Source: Uloborus plumipes
Taxonomy: Eukaryota; Arthropoda; Arachnida; Araneae; Uloboridae
Length of the DNA: 64,000 bases
Direction of reading: 5' to 3'
NCBI GenBank assembly: GCA_038373865.1
Contig: JAXGGA010001117.1
Location: forward strand, 62,001 to 126,000
The notes below the pieces were generated by a model. It was not told where the DNA came from. It did no database searches and saw nothing but the letters and a program-made list of their open reading frames with translations. Every line of letters starts with the position of its first letter. Positions within the stretch are counted from its first letter, which is position 1. This document shows positions 31,386 to 43,512 of this stretch, one piece after another. Both the position numbers and the translations under genes were made by a program.

Positions 31386-32309
31386 CAGGAGCGGACTCAG
31401 GGGTTGGTTAAAGGGTCAGCTGACCCCCTGTGATTAAAAAAAAATTATCAGTAGCGCAGTCATTATCAATCTTTCTTTCAATCAATGAAATATTTTACAC
31501 ATGTATTAATAATGAGCAAAAAATATTAAATATTATTTGCTTGAAGAATTTTATAATTCCAATATTCGCGTTGCATGTTGACAATTTGTAAATTTCATAT
31601 TTATAGTTCTCCTAACAGTAAATTTTTATCAGAATAAAGTTGTAGTTAATTTAGTTGAATATTGTAAAAATATTACTTGCTGTGCAGTATTGTATGTGGT
31701 TTTGAAGAAAGTTTAAATTTTACATGCTTCGTTTTTTTCCACTGAACTGATACTTTTAAAAGTTAAAAAACAGTAATTCCTCGTAATATGGCTCTCGTAG
31801 GGGGAAAAGAAAAATACGCGATGTATCCGAAAACAAGATATAACCGAGGCCATAAAAATAACGATTTAATCAACGTACAAATAACTGACATGTGTACATA
31901 GAAAAAGATTAGTATATTATCATATGAGGACGATTTTCATACTGTAATCACAGAAGAAAATTTGTTTACCCACTGTTCTCAAAAAAATGGTTTAAAATAT
32001 TTATTGTTTTAAACTGCAATGCAAATAGAAAATTTCTTAAACTGCAACGAATTTATTTCATCTGTAAGGGAAACATACTAGTTTTTTTCTTTGATTAAAA
32101 AATAATGCATTTTTTCTGAGAAATATCACTTGTTTTTGAAGATGTTATGTGTGAAGCGATTTTTTCATTTTCTTTTCTTTTAATTCATTTTTTCCGCGAG
32201 TCAAAGAAAAATCACGATATATCCGAATATGCAATCTAACGAAGATTACTGTACTTGCAACTGAAACTTGTCCCCCCCCCCCCTTATAAAATTTTCGGAT
32301 CCGCTCCTG
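31386..32309. mobile_element. Non-autonomous hAT element, 924 bp
   Basis: The left end CAGGAGCGGACTC and the reverse complement of the right end, CAGGAGCGGATCC, match in 11 of 13. The 8-bp flanks ACGGTGGC (31378-31385) and ACGATGGC (32310-32317) differ at one base, as expected of an aged hAT duplication. The middle contains a nested Tigger-like MITE. No transposase. Confidence 0.82.
31770..32252. mobile_element. Tigger-like MITE nested in the hAT element
   Basis: The left end CAGTAATTCCTCGTAATATG and the reverse complement of the right end, CAGTAATCTTCGTTAGATTG, are similar to pogo/Tigger terminal repeats. Subterminal strings ACGCGATGTATCCGA and CACGATATATCCGA recur near each end. The TA duplication is not clean on the left. 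Non-coding. Confidence 0.6.
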
Positions 32310-32639
32310 ACGATGGCCCTAGATAGGCTGTAGTCTGAAGAAAGAAGTTTTAGTTAGTAAGGATCTCACAATACCAGAAAACTCCTGGTCTATTATGAAA
32401 ATTTCATCTCCCTTGGGGAAAACAAATAAAATAACCAACAAAAGAATTATTTAAGTCTTACTTCAGCATATCGAACATTGGCCAGGGAGTTCCGGCTACT
32501 TCCCGAAGTGGCCGGTCAAAGTCGCATAAACGCAATTCATTTCCAGTACATCGAACATTGGCCAAGCGACCTGGCCAATGTGTGAAGTGGCTGGCCAATT
32601 CGCGAACTGGCCAGACTTATAAATGTGCGTTTGTAAAAA

Positions 32640-35452
32640 AATATTTATCTGATAACGTTTAATGTACTAAAATCATGACACAGCGGAACATACATTATAC
32701 TCAAAGACAAAAATGATTTTGGTTTTTATAGAGGGGTCTTTTCTTTTCCTCAATTTTATGCATACATTGTTAAAAAGTAAATAAATATATAAGTAAGAAA
32801 ATATAATAATTAAAAAACAAAAGTTTAATTAGTTTTCTTAATTAATTATCAATACATATTTTAGTATTCAATTTCAACTATACGTTTAAGTTGCTAATTA
32901 AATGAAAACGTTAAAAATAACAGGAAGTTATGACAACTTTGCTCTCAAAATCTATTTCCGAACATTAAAATTTGAATAAATTGAAATAGGAATAATTTGA
33001 GTTTTTTTTAATGTTTAAGTTCTCTTAAAGATCAATTGATATAGGTTAGCTTCTTTTTGCTGAATCATGATGCATTTTACTTAAATATATGAATATTTCA
33101 ATTCTTCTTATGGATTCTTAACAACAGCTGTTTGTTTTCATATATCTTTACAAAATAAGAAAATCTAACTTAATTTTCGCATATTTATTCGTGTTTTCTT
33201 CGCAAAGGTTATTATTTATAAAAACGCAACTGGTACAGATTTCTTTAACGTAAAATCCATTAAGACAGCAAATTCAGCATTCCAGATGTTCTAAGAATGT
33301 TCTTTCAAAACATAAGCATTTATTTTTTTTTTATTGTTTCTGGTGTTTCTCTTCCTTTATAGGAAAACTGTTTCCTTTACTTTTCGAGACGTGACTGTCT
33401 TAATATATATAAGATTTTTCTATTTCGAAGAATGTATGTTTTCCACGTCGGCTGTTTTGTTGGTTCTCAATTCAGCTAAATTACGTGACATGAAATCTGA
33501 GGTCTTTTTCGGATGTGTACAACACAGACAACTTTTATTCTTACGTAGACCTCGGAATCATTGTGTTTCACCAACTAATTTCAGATAATGATTACTCGTT
33601 TCTGCATTATATTTTTACAGCGTTTTGGTAATAAAAGTGGAAAACATTACAAGTATTGTAGGACGACAAAAAAAAAAAAAAAAAAAAAAAAAGACTCAAG
33701 AAACTAATAACTTACGAAAAATGTCAACAACATGTAATATCTAAGTTTTGAAGTTATTATACGATACACGAGTGTTTCAGATTTGTTTTTTTCCCTAGTT
33801 TTGTGTTTCTAAATTTTCATGTAAGCATATACTACTGAAAGATTATGCATGAACTGTTATATCTTTCTTTTCATCTTAATTGTTAGAAGGAATATGCTTT
33901 CTATATGCACTAATAATCTAAGTTATAATAGTTTATTTTTTATTGCTGCACTTAAGTGCGCTTTATCATCTTTAATTTTGAAAAGCTAAAAAACGCTGAT
34001 TTTCTCCCAGCGGAAATTTTATTCCAAAATTGATGATCTAAACAAGAATTTCTCCCGAAAAGCAACTTATCTAAGTTATCGTACAACCAGCCTCGTTTTC
34101 TTCTTTAAAAAAATGGCTCAGGCTGTATTAGAGTAAAAATAAAGAGCATTTTGTTTTATTCACCCCACCACCGTCGAGTCTGTATTTCTGCCAAGGTAGC
34201 GAACTGATTTTGGAATACACAAGTTGGAACCGAGTACCCTTAAATGGCGAAAATCGGATCCGGGAGCTGGTCATTTTTTAACCAAATCCACATTTCTGAA
34301 AAAAGTAGCATTTGTTCTTTGTAAAACTTAGTTTTACTTCTGTCTGATTCCCTTCTCTTTTATTTTCTGAAACCCAAAATTGAGAATATATTCAGACTCT
34401 GTACAATCCCCCAGCCCCCCCCCCCCTTTTTTTTCTTCCTTCCTTTCTTTCTTTTTTTCTTGTTTTCTGGTTTTTGTTAAAATGTTTTGAATTCTTAAAA
34501 ACATATCTTTGGAATATCTGAACCAAAATCTTCTTGATGCATGTTCTTTATCAAGAGTTTTTCCGTACAAAATTTCTTTGGAGCAACGCCGTCTTTAAAT
34601 TTATACCGGCCTTAATGAATTTGAATTGAATTGCTCAAAATTAAGCGAAAAGTTGTTCAAATGGAAAATTGAACTATGGGGATGGGGTGTCCTTGCCGAT
34701 ATCTTTCGAAAAAAAAAGTTTGTCCAAATCAGACTACTCCCTAAAACGTTATTGGGGGAAGGAGGGAGGAAAAACTGACAGACACACATTTTCTCATCTC
34801 CAAACCTTACTTTTTAATATTTAACTTTTTGCTATTTAATTAATTATTTTCTTTATTTTTATCTTTTTTTGAACACAGCGATATTTTTATGATACATTAA
34901 TCCTTTTTTCATGCGTTTCTCCTCTTTCTTTTATTTTTGCGTAAAATTAGGCAAACATTTTGACTGGTGTGCTTAAATTAAAACGATTACTTCCACCAGA
35001 GATGCTGTTTAAAATGCACATTTAGTTAAGATAGGAAAATTTACTAGTTGAATATATATCTCTAATTGATTTCGTTAAGTGGTTACTTTAGAAATTTTTA
35101 TGTAGCTTTTTCCAACCGTTTCAGTAACTATGTGCAGTCCATAATTTTATCAATAATAATTATAATAAAAGCATTTGAAGTTAACGTTTACTTCAGCGCT
35201 GTTTTCAATGAATAAAACTCGATTATTTGCACACACTCAAATCCATAACTCACAAACTTTGTAGTAGTAAAGTTGGAAGCACACCTTGTAACATAAGTTT
35301 AGAAAATCAGTAAAATTTTCATTAACATAAAAAGCAATATGGTACAATTATATTTCTTGAAACAGGTAATAAATAAAAACTGTTTTGTTGACATTCACAC
35401 CTAAATTATCATCAACTGTTTGAAAATACAGAATGCGCATTAAATTATGTAC
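32640..35452. other. No recognisable gene
   Basis: AT-rich sequence. A poly(A) run lies at 33668-33692 and a C-run plus pyrimidine tract at 34417-34460. The open frames (for example 33334-33588 and 34334-34570) have no domain character and overlap low-complexity sequence. Confidence 0.5.
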
Positions 35453-35455
35453 AAA

Positions 35456-36717
35456 TTTGCTGTCCCAAAAGTATAGACGCAATACAGCATTACATGATTT
35501 ATTTCGCATTTTTCTTTACGGAATATTTTTTTTCTTCTACTTTTATAAATACAGAGCATGTTTTTTAAAATGAAAACAATCTCATAACAATTTATTGAAA
35601 TGTTGTGGAATCAAATGAATTTAATGAATTATTCGTTTTATTTCAGAACAGAGATTTCCTGCGTTTTCTAAAAAAATGCCATGTTCTAATTAAATTACTA
35701 GCAAAGAAATTACTAGATATTATTGAGATTGTGTATTTAAAAGTGCAAGGACAAAATCCTGTACAAATATCGAAAAAAATGAAGAAGTCCTTGAGCAGTA
35801 TTTATAGCGTTTTGAGATCAGGTGGAAAATGGAATACTGGAAAGAGGGTCGGGAGACCAAAGAAAATAATGCTATGTGGTGATAGAATGTTATTAAAAAT
35901 GGCTTCAGTTGATAATTTATCCATGCGTCAAATTGCATCAATCGGCATAATTTAAAAAAGTACTGTACACAGAAGAATTAAAACTTCAAAAAATATTGTT
36001 TACACGAGAATGAAAGCAAAACCGTGTTTAAAGCAGAGACTTACAGATGCACGTCTAAAATGGGCAGGGAAACATATGTCATGCGGTGAAAAGTGGATAT
36101 GTTTAATCTTCAGAGATAAAAAGAAGTGAACTTAAACGGCTCAGAGGGTTATAAATATTACTAGCATGACCTAAGACAATAACCTAAGAACTGGTTCAGC
36201 AAGGTGGTGGATTAATGCCCTGGGGAGGTTTTTTTTTCAACGGCCAAACATTTTTGGCTTTACCGACAGAAAGAAGAAATCAAATTATTATTAGGATATT
36301 TTACGCATTTTCCATATCAATTTACTGCCAATGATGGATGTTTCATAACACCGCAGCAACGAAAGCGTGGTTCATGTAAAACAATGTTACACTATTAGAC
36401 TGCACAGCCTTTAGTCTAGATTTGAATCCTATAGACAACATTTGGGGAGGCTTATCATACAAAATGTATGAAAATGGAACAAAATATACATGTGTACATG
36501 GCTTAAAAACTACAATTGACAAAGTGTGAAATGAAATATCTCCTTCTATGTTTCAAGGTTTAAATAATGTTATGGAATAACGCGTATTTGATGTTATAAA
36601 ATATTGTGTTAATACAATTAAATATTAAGAGTAAGTTTTTAGTTACTACTGTTATAAATGTTAGACAAAAATAAATAAATAAAGGAAGAAACAAATGTCT
36701 ATGCTTTTGGAACAAAC
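35456..36717 (+). mobile_element. Old Tc1-like transposon
   Basis: TTTGCTGTCCCAAAAGTATA near 35456 is mirrored by TATGCTTTTGGAACAAAC at 36700-36717, giving inverted repeats around a plus-strand transposase remnant. These may be the inner repeats of an IR/DR element, since outer ends were not found. Confidence 0.6.
35690..36628 (+). pseudogene. Tc1-like transposase, heavily decayed
   Basis: The N-terminal part (35605-35955) has a helix-turn-helix (LKVQGQNPVQISKKMKKSLS) and a GRPKK hook. Further pieces follow in several frames: KWAGKHMSCGEKWICLIFRD (near 36060-36117; the first Asp region reads FRDKKK), WGGFFFNG, then FSLDLNPIDNIWGGLSYKMY, where the third catalytic Glu is Asp (PIDN for PIEN). 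A C-terminus ending at a Lys-Tyr like other Tc1 proteins closes it. Many stops and frameshifts; not functional. Confidence 0.8.
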
Positions 36718-36729
36718 ATTTTTTACATA

Positions 36730-37412
36730 ATTTAACGTACATGCTATAATTCAGAACCTTTGATCATAATTGCTCTATGTAATATTAGAAAAACATTTTT
36801 TATTTTTTGCCTATCTCAGCAATTTTAATTGTGCCTTATTACTTTATATGTTAATGCAACTTTTATACGGTGTAATTCATAAACATAATTATGAGACAGG
36901 ACGGTTAATACCAATGTTTCATGTTTGTAACGAACATTATATCATTTATACCTTTATCTTTGTATAATAAATAGTGGGCTCAAAATTTTGGAACAGTTAA
37001 TTTGTTGCAGGCATTATCACCCATCAGACAGTCATGGCATGGAAGCTAAGAAAATGTTTGATTTCGGATGGCCTAATTTTTGCTCTGGAAGAAGAGATAC
37101 GATTTTGTTTATGAATAATCAAGAAAAAGTAACTATCACAGTATACAGAAAGGGGAGAGATCAAAACGTTATTGACAAAACAAACCAGTTTTGGCCTGAA
37201 TTGCTATCAAAAGGTATTGTTTAATCTCTTTTCGATTAGTGTTCAAGTTATAAGAGTCATACTACATAGCAATTGTAAATAAATCGTCTTATAGATAAAT
37301 CGATAAGTCCTTTGCTTTTTTTCCTTCTCGATTTTACTGACTGCATTTTAATAAAATCTGCGGGGACATCCATTGTTTTAATATTCTTGACGCGTATACA
37401 TATGCATGTGAG
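36730..37412. other. No recognisable feature
   Basis: An open frame of about 78 codons at 36988-37224 (starting at a TTG codon) has ordinary amino acid composition, but I recognise nothing in it and it has no upstream signals. Everything else is AT-rich. Confidence 0.4.
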
Positions 37413-37413
37413 C

Positions 37414-37681
37414 CAATAGAAATTGAAGGGACAAGTGGATAAAGGTGATATGTGACATATTTTTAAAAACGTACTTTTACCATGGGTGAAGGTAAAAAGG
37501 TAATTTTATTTGAAAGCTTTTTCTAGAAATTAAAAAAAAAGTCTCATATTACCTTTATTCACTTGCCCCTTCAATTGTGTTTGTGAGTTTACACAATTGA
37601 ACACACACTAATTTGAATTTGTGTAAATCGGAGAAATTAAAATGACACATATCACCTTTATCCACTTACCCCATTAATTGT
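37414..37681. mobile_element. Small MITE-like repeat, three copies of one word
   Basis: The left word ACAAGTGGATAAAGGTGATA (37430) is mirrored by its inverse at 37642-37672, and a third, also inverse, copy lies at 37544-37576. All three are bordered by AATTGAAGGG or its complement. The outer pair makes inverted repeats of about 30 bp around 200 bp of non-coding DNA. The target duplication was not resolved. Confidence 0.6.
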
Positions 37682-38309
37682 AAAATTGATTTAAATTAAC
37701 TTCCTTGTGCATCTCCCCAGAATGTTTTCTAATGTATGAAATAAAGCAAAACTCTTCGCAAAGGAAAATAATCAGCTTGACATTTATACAGAAAAAAAGA
37801 GGAAAAGGTTAAAAGAAAACAACACAATAGGAAATGAAAGGAATCTTTAAAACCCTATTAAATCCCAGTTGTTTATCATTGACGATCAGAAATTCCATAC
37901 TGGAAGCTTTCTAAGTCACTTCTGATCTCGCTCATTTTGGTAAACAATCTATTTCAGCTTCAGTACGTGTCATTTGAACCGCAGTATTTTCGCTCTATTA
38001 TTCGATGTAAGAACTTTTCCTTATGCGACCACAGATCGGAAAACATGATGAGACGTGACTTGCAAGCAGAAATTCATTCGGGTTTATCTTCTAGAAGAAA
38101 TATTGTTTTCATTTAATTCCGAGGAGAAATAATTCGACACAAAAATACCTCAGTTACTGAATATTATGCAGTACAATTTAACTCCGAGAAATCGTAACAC
38201 ATTTTTTTTTATGTTTTTCAAAATTTCGTTGATTGCTTTAACTTACATATCCAATGTAAATTTTGTAGCAGAAATAATGTGCTCTAACTTATAAAACACG
38301 ATGTCATTA

Positions 38310-39056
38310 CAGTTGACGACGGTTGAAACGACCACCCGTTATAAGGACCACCCCATTATAACGATCAGTGAGAACAGCCCAAACTTTATCCATGTTCTAT
38401 GTTAATTTGCTTTCTGTAAAACGACTTTTCTTTTTCCTATAATCCAATAGAGCAACCAAATTCGTCGAACTCTATTTCGGTGCATTCTTCCAAATAGAAC
38501 AGTTGCTAAATTTTAACCTGACATGACCTTCATTATTTTTTACGGACAAATTGAAAAGAGATTTTAGTGTTCAAAGGAACTTTGACACGGGGAGGGAGGG
38601 AAGAAATTGATGTATTGGTTGTAAAAATGGCCCCTAAAGTATAAAACACGTTTCTATTTATATTAAGGTTTCAAAATATTTTCTGAAAGGCTGGACTATG
38701 TATCATTTCTAACTAAAATGAAAATGTTATGTTTTGCAAAATTGCAAACTGCTACTTCTGATTTTTTTTTTTCAAAATTGGTAAGTATGCAATATTTTTT
38801 ACCTATATTTTATAATTTAAAATTCCTTTGTATTTTGTTAAAGTATTTTGCGCTAATATATTTTTTTTAATTCCATTGAAAAAACGATAATTTGAGTACT
38901 TAGTTGAAATCTTTGAAAAATGTCCAATTTTAATGAAAGTACCGAACATGCATGATGCATGTGTATTTTGAAAAAATGCTACATCTTATAACAGTCACTT
39001 GTTATAAAGACATTTTTTGGTAGGACGGAGATGATCGTTATATCGAGCGTCGACTG
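38310..39056. mobile_element. pogo/Tigger-like MITE, 747 bp, TSD TA
   Basis: The left end CAGTTGACGACGGTTGAAAC and the reverse complement of the right end, CAGTCGACGCTCGATATAAC, are related. TA stands on both sides (38308-38309 and 39057-39058). Subterminal CCGTTATAAGGACCAC and CTTGTTATAAAGACAT strings are typical of Tigger-derived elements. Non-coding. Confidence 0.75.
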
Positions 39057-39058
39057 TA

Positions 39059-41807
39059 CTGATTTTTCCAAATTACCAAAGGCGTGGAAAAGATCAAAAA
39101 GAAAATATTCTAAGTAAACTATGTGAAGAAGAATTAATACTTAGTGTAAAAACTGCAATTGGAACATTCAGAAATCCAAATACGTAACTATACAACAATT
39201 TTATGTGACATGCATTTCTCATTTCTGAAAAAAAAAACTGACATTTTACTAATTTACACAAATTACAGCAGTTTTAATATGAGCAGCTAATTTTTATATG
39301 CATGTATTATATTCACTGAACCAACCATGAGACTCTTTCTAGTCTAGAATATGTAGAAAATAAATGGGATGTTGTATACTTGAATATACTGGGGACACAT
39401 GATCTTGTTATACTCAATTCCGTGGTAAACTGATGCGAAATATATAGTCTTACTGTATTTTAATTTATCTTTAATTGAAGCAGGGTCTCAAATGATTTAT
39501 TAATGGGATGCTGCAAACAGAAACGTTTTTAGCTTGAGATATGAAGTACTTTGCTTTCTGAATTAGCTATTGGGTATTTTAAGAAAAAAAATATGTGTAA
39601 GCAAAGTAAAAGCGTTGCAAACAAAGTTTAACATAAAGTGTGTAATTGCTTGTATTTTACAGAAATCATCATTAGGGTTGATTTAAACGCAACTGGTTTG
39701 TAACTATATTAAACACACCTTAAAAACTCCTTAAAACTTTTTGAATGTACCAAAATTTAACCTATCGGATATTCATTCGAAACTAAATAAATTTGAAGCC
39801 CCTTCAAATTTTTCCTTTCGACAAATATGCTGTTTATCAATAATAGACAATGCATAAACGCGTATCAGATGATAGACAATATTTAAGGTCTCCATTTTTT
39901 TTAAATATTTTATCTAGCATGAAACTTGTGACTGATCAACTAATTCTATAAATAAAACGAGAAAAATGAAGATCATTTTGCAAATCAGTGCCTATGATAC
40001 TTGAAAACTATCTATCAGAAACTAAAGAAGAAAAAAAAACCAACTTAACTGTAGAGGTTTGTAAGATCCATTAATATTTATGGTTTTTTTCTCCTAGCAG
40101 TAAGATGCTTTCAAACAATATTTTTTGTCTGTTATAGTCCGAAGCCTAACATAATGAATTCAGGTTATAAAGAAATAATCTTACTTTTTTGGATAAATAT
40201 ATTTCAAAGTTGAAAATAATGTATCAGTAACTTCTGCAAAAGTATTAAATAAAAATTTTAGATTTTGCTGCACCTGAGTCCCACGGAAAAGTAAAAATGC
40301 ATATTCTAGTTTAATTTGCAGTAGAAAATTCCACATAAAACAAAAGTACGAATCACGAATGTCTAACGTGCAAGAGCTGATGTAGATAGAATTTTTTCAA
40401 CCTAAAACAAATGTTAGCTTTCGATTGAAATAAACTTAATTTTTTTTTCTCTCTTTTAGTTTTGCTTGGAACAAATGGAGTTTCAAGTGATATTTAATAG
40501 ATTAGAGCTAAAGAAGAATAACTAGTAGAAGTATAGTCTCTAAGAATGTAAGTAAGTAATGTTATTCGAATAATGCAAAACCTTTTCCATTTTAGCATTC
40601 ATTATAATTTATGAAGAATGGTGAGATTAGAATTTAAATTGCAAACAAAGAGACCGATAATTATAAAATGCGTTTTTCAAATGTGCATTGTTCCTGCCTT
40701 TGGAGTATCGTGAATACGGATTTATTTAGCCAGATTTTGAAATTTTTAAAAACTTTTCTAAAAGTTTTGCTATTTTGTTTTAAATTTTAGCAGGAGTATT
40801 TTTTTTAAATTATCTGACTACTCTTTTTGAACATTTACCATTAAAAAAGAAAACTTAATCCTTTTTATAATTTTTTTAATAAGTGGGCCGATGTTCATTT
40901 GTGTTTGGGTTATTTTGGCCCAATTTGGTTATAGGCAAGTAAAAATAATTAAATGTATAACTAGAGGGAAAAAACGACCTGGGTTAGTAAATAAATTATA
41001 TTAATTCGAAAAGGAAGTACTTTTTGAATATAGTTTGATTTCCACACATTTGCTTTAAGGATATGTTTCTTTTATTTATTTTTAAAGTGCGTAGGCCTAC
41101 TTACGCACTACTACTACTATTGTTCATATAGGAGCCGGAGAAAGGTCTTCTTTTTATTAGTTTGTACTGTTAAATAATTGCATTAATATAACATCATTTG
41201 ATAGAATAAAGAATCCTTTATCGTCTCCCTCTTCCAAAACTTGTCGGTGCTTTTCATGCAGTAAACAATAGCGTCTCCTTCGATCAAACCTACAGCTATT
41301 TATGTAATCCTGAGATTATTTCAGTCCAAAAGAACAAATGTAAAAATTATTCATTGTTTTTTTTTCTAAAGAATTGTAGCCATTATAAGAAGCAATTGCA
41401 ACTGGTTCCACTTCCTCGGGACTACTAACTTCATGTTAGTCTTCTTTCGCCGTAGTAAAAAAACCATGCTTTTTCTTGCTGAACAGAAGATGTTTAATTT
41501 TTTTTTCATTTAATTGATGATGAATTTCAGAAATTTTTCTGGTGTTTCTCCATTTCAGAGTTTTACCTTTAGCTTTCCGTTTCTTTTTCAAGTTCTTTTG
41601 GTGTTTTTTCCGGGTTTACAGTAAGAAGTACATTTTTATTACACCATGGTAGATTAATCACTGTTTTTAAATAGGTACTCACCAAACTCTTCGCAGAACT
41701 GCTCTCACATGTAAAATTTAAGCGGTTATCTAGACAAATATCAACACAAAGAACACAAATCTACTATTGTTGCTCCTTGTGAAGTTATCAAACAGCTTGG
41801 TATAAAT
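39059..41807. other. No recognisable feature
   Basis: About 2.7 kb of AT-rich DNA without coding frames, clear repeats or element ends. A short GC-richer imperfect palindrome (AGTGCGTAGGCCTACTTACG..) at 41087-41110 is the only local structure I saw. Confidence 0.5.
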
Positions 41808-42141
41808 TGTAAAAAAAAAAAAAAAAGGTTGTTGTTTTTACAGCATAATACAGCTAATTTTATAATAATTTTACAGTAATTATTTATAACATTGCGATTT
41901 TTACAGTTTTGTTACTGTAAAATTGCTAGTTTCGCAGTTTATTACTGTGCATTTTAGTTTTGAACTGGAACCTCTGCTGATAGTATTATACTGTTCTTTT
42001 TACGGTATAATACAGCTAATTTTACAGTAATAAACTGTAAAATTGCTAGTTTTACAGTTAATGCTGTGCTTTTACAGTTTTAAAATTAGAACCTTTGCTT
42101 CCAGCGTTGTACAGTAAAAACAACAGCTTATGTTTTGCAGT
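41808..42141. mobile_element. CACTG MITE family, copy 2
   Basis: It has the same internal TTTACAGTAATAAACTGTAA-type repeats and the terminal AAAAACAACAG..TTTGCAGTA end. The left end is overgrown by an A-run, so the start is approximate. Confidence 0.75.
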
Positions 42142-42349
42142 AAGCAGCCCTGCGTGCTTTAGACGAGGTAATTGTACATTATTATGATTAGTAAGGTGTT
42201 GCTAGCTCTAAGTTGTAGTCATTTTCGCATCCAATCTAAAGGGGATAAACCATTATAACAATAGAAGTCTTAAAAATGTGAACTAAAAAAAAAAGATGTG
42301 AAACATTTAAACTGCCTTTCTGTAAATAACACATAGTTACATATAAGCA

Positions 42350-42733
42350 CACTGTTAAAAATTCAGGACGCTTTTATGGTAAATGTTACTGTGATAAGTA
42401 GCGTTTACGGTACAGAATTTTTTCACAGTGAATTGCAGCGATAAAAAAATTGCAATTGCAGCGCCAATTGATCACCATGTGACTTACTGTGAGATGCAGA
42501 TGATACCCTATTTCCTCTCTCCTGATGTGTCTCATCTGGTACCGTGGATAGTAAAGCAGTGTGAAAAAATTAGGTCCTGGGATCGATCCTTGTCATTCGT
42601 ATCTCGCGCTTTTTAATTCTCGTTTTCTCTTCCATAAAATTTTACAGTAAAAAATATTTTACGGTAAAAGTTACTGGCAACATGGATGCCAGTAACTTTT
42701 ACCGTTAAATTTCAGGAAAATTTTTAACAGTGC
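42350..42733. mobile_element. Related CACTGTTAAAAA MITE with an internal hairpin
   Basis: The ends CACTGTTAAAAATTCAGG (left) and CACTGTTAAAAATTTTCC (reverse complement of right) are followed inside by GGTAAAAGTTACTG-type strings. A perfect 19-bp hairpin lies near the right end (42661-42679 with 42687-42705, 7-nt loop). The middle includes a tRNA-like segment, listed separately. Confidence 0.7.
42536..42612 (+). repeat. Possible tRNA-derived SINE head inside the MITE
   Basis: TGGTACCGTGGATAGTAAAG resembles an A box and GGTCCTGGGATCGATCC a B box at a suitable distance. Cloverleaf pairing is not convincing, so this is a SINE head or a chance likeness. Confidence 0.35.
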
Positions 42734-42799
42734 ATTTATTTTTCCAGCTACAAGTACACATGTACTTAGTCACCTAAAGATTTATTTTACGCATTAAAG

Positions 42800-43098
42800 G
42801 TGCCGTCTCTCCACCTCGTCTAGTAGTCAGAAAAGTCTGACCGGGATGGAGTGGCCCTGGGTTTGAATTCCGGCTTGGGCATGGATGTACTTTTTCTCTC
42901 TTCTGCTCTTTTCCTTTCTTTATGAGACTGTGTTGCTGTTCTGCGAATGGTGGACAATCCTGTAAACGGTCCTTATGACATGTGCATGTTGCAGAAGTCG
43001 GACTTCACACCAAAGTACGACACAGTTGGAAAAATGAAGCAGCGCAGCCCAAACTGCCAGCCTAGCTGCCACAAGATAACAACGTATTAAAGGCAACA
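42800..43098 (+). mobile_element. tRNA-derived SINE
   Basis: A-box-like CTCGTCTAGTAGTCAGA (about 42816) and B-box-like GGGTTTGAATTCC (42859-42871) form a tRNA-like head. The body then runs to CAAACTGCCAGCCTAGCTGC and CACAAGATAACAACG. A second copy of this 3' end is found near 61942, which supports a dispersed SINE family. Confidence 0.65.
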
Positions 43099-43099
43099 C

Positions 43100-43510
43100 G
43101 TAAAAAAACTATGTTAATACGTTAAATTTTCAAAAGTTTGTATTTCCTCAAGAATTTGTTTTTAATTGTTTTAAGGACAGATATACTTATTTTTTGTTGT
43201 CCTTCTGTTCTGTCAAGATGTCTAACAATGAGTAAATACATGGATAAATGATGGAAACAATGTATGAAAATAAAATAAATAAATAATAAAATAAACTTAA
43301 AAATGAACTAATTTGAAAGCTACCGATTTAAACCTTATTTTTCTTTTCGAACATAAAAGATCATTTATCTATTGAATAAAATGTTTTTCGAAATGAACTA
43401 ATGTGTATTATCTTTGCCATTTCTCTCATGTGTTATTTATCAAAAAAAAAAAAAAACCTGCAATTCTGAAATACGTTTGATTCAATATTTATTTCAAAAA
43501 GTCCTATGAA
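43100..43510. other. No recognisable feature
   Basis: AT-rich sequence with an A-run at 43441-43456. Confidence 0.5.
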
Positions 43511-43512
43511 TA

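Larger units (their letters stand above)
30671..32613. repeat. Dispersed GGCCAATTCGCGAAGTGGC word flanking nested insertions
   Basis: GTTGGCCAATTCGCGAAGTG (about 30692) and related strings (TTCCCGAAGTGGCCGG near 32502, GGCCAATGTGTGAAGTGGC near 32572, GGCCAATTCGCGAACTGGCC near 32592) occur on both sides of the MITE and hAT insertions and nowhere else that I noticed. They probably belong to one older element, 30671-32613, into which the others inserted. Its termini are not clear. Confidence 0.5.

Noticed and set aside
36988..37224. 78-codon frame with gene-like composition
   Set aside because: Starts at TTG, no recognisable domain, no neighbouring exon; kept only as a note.
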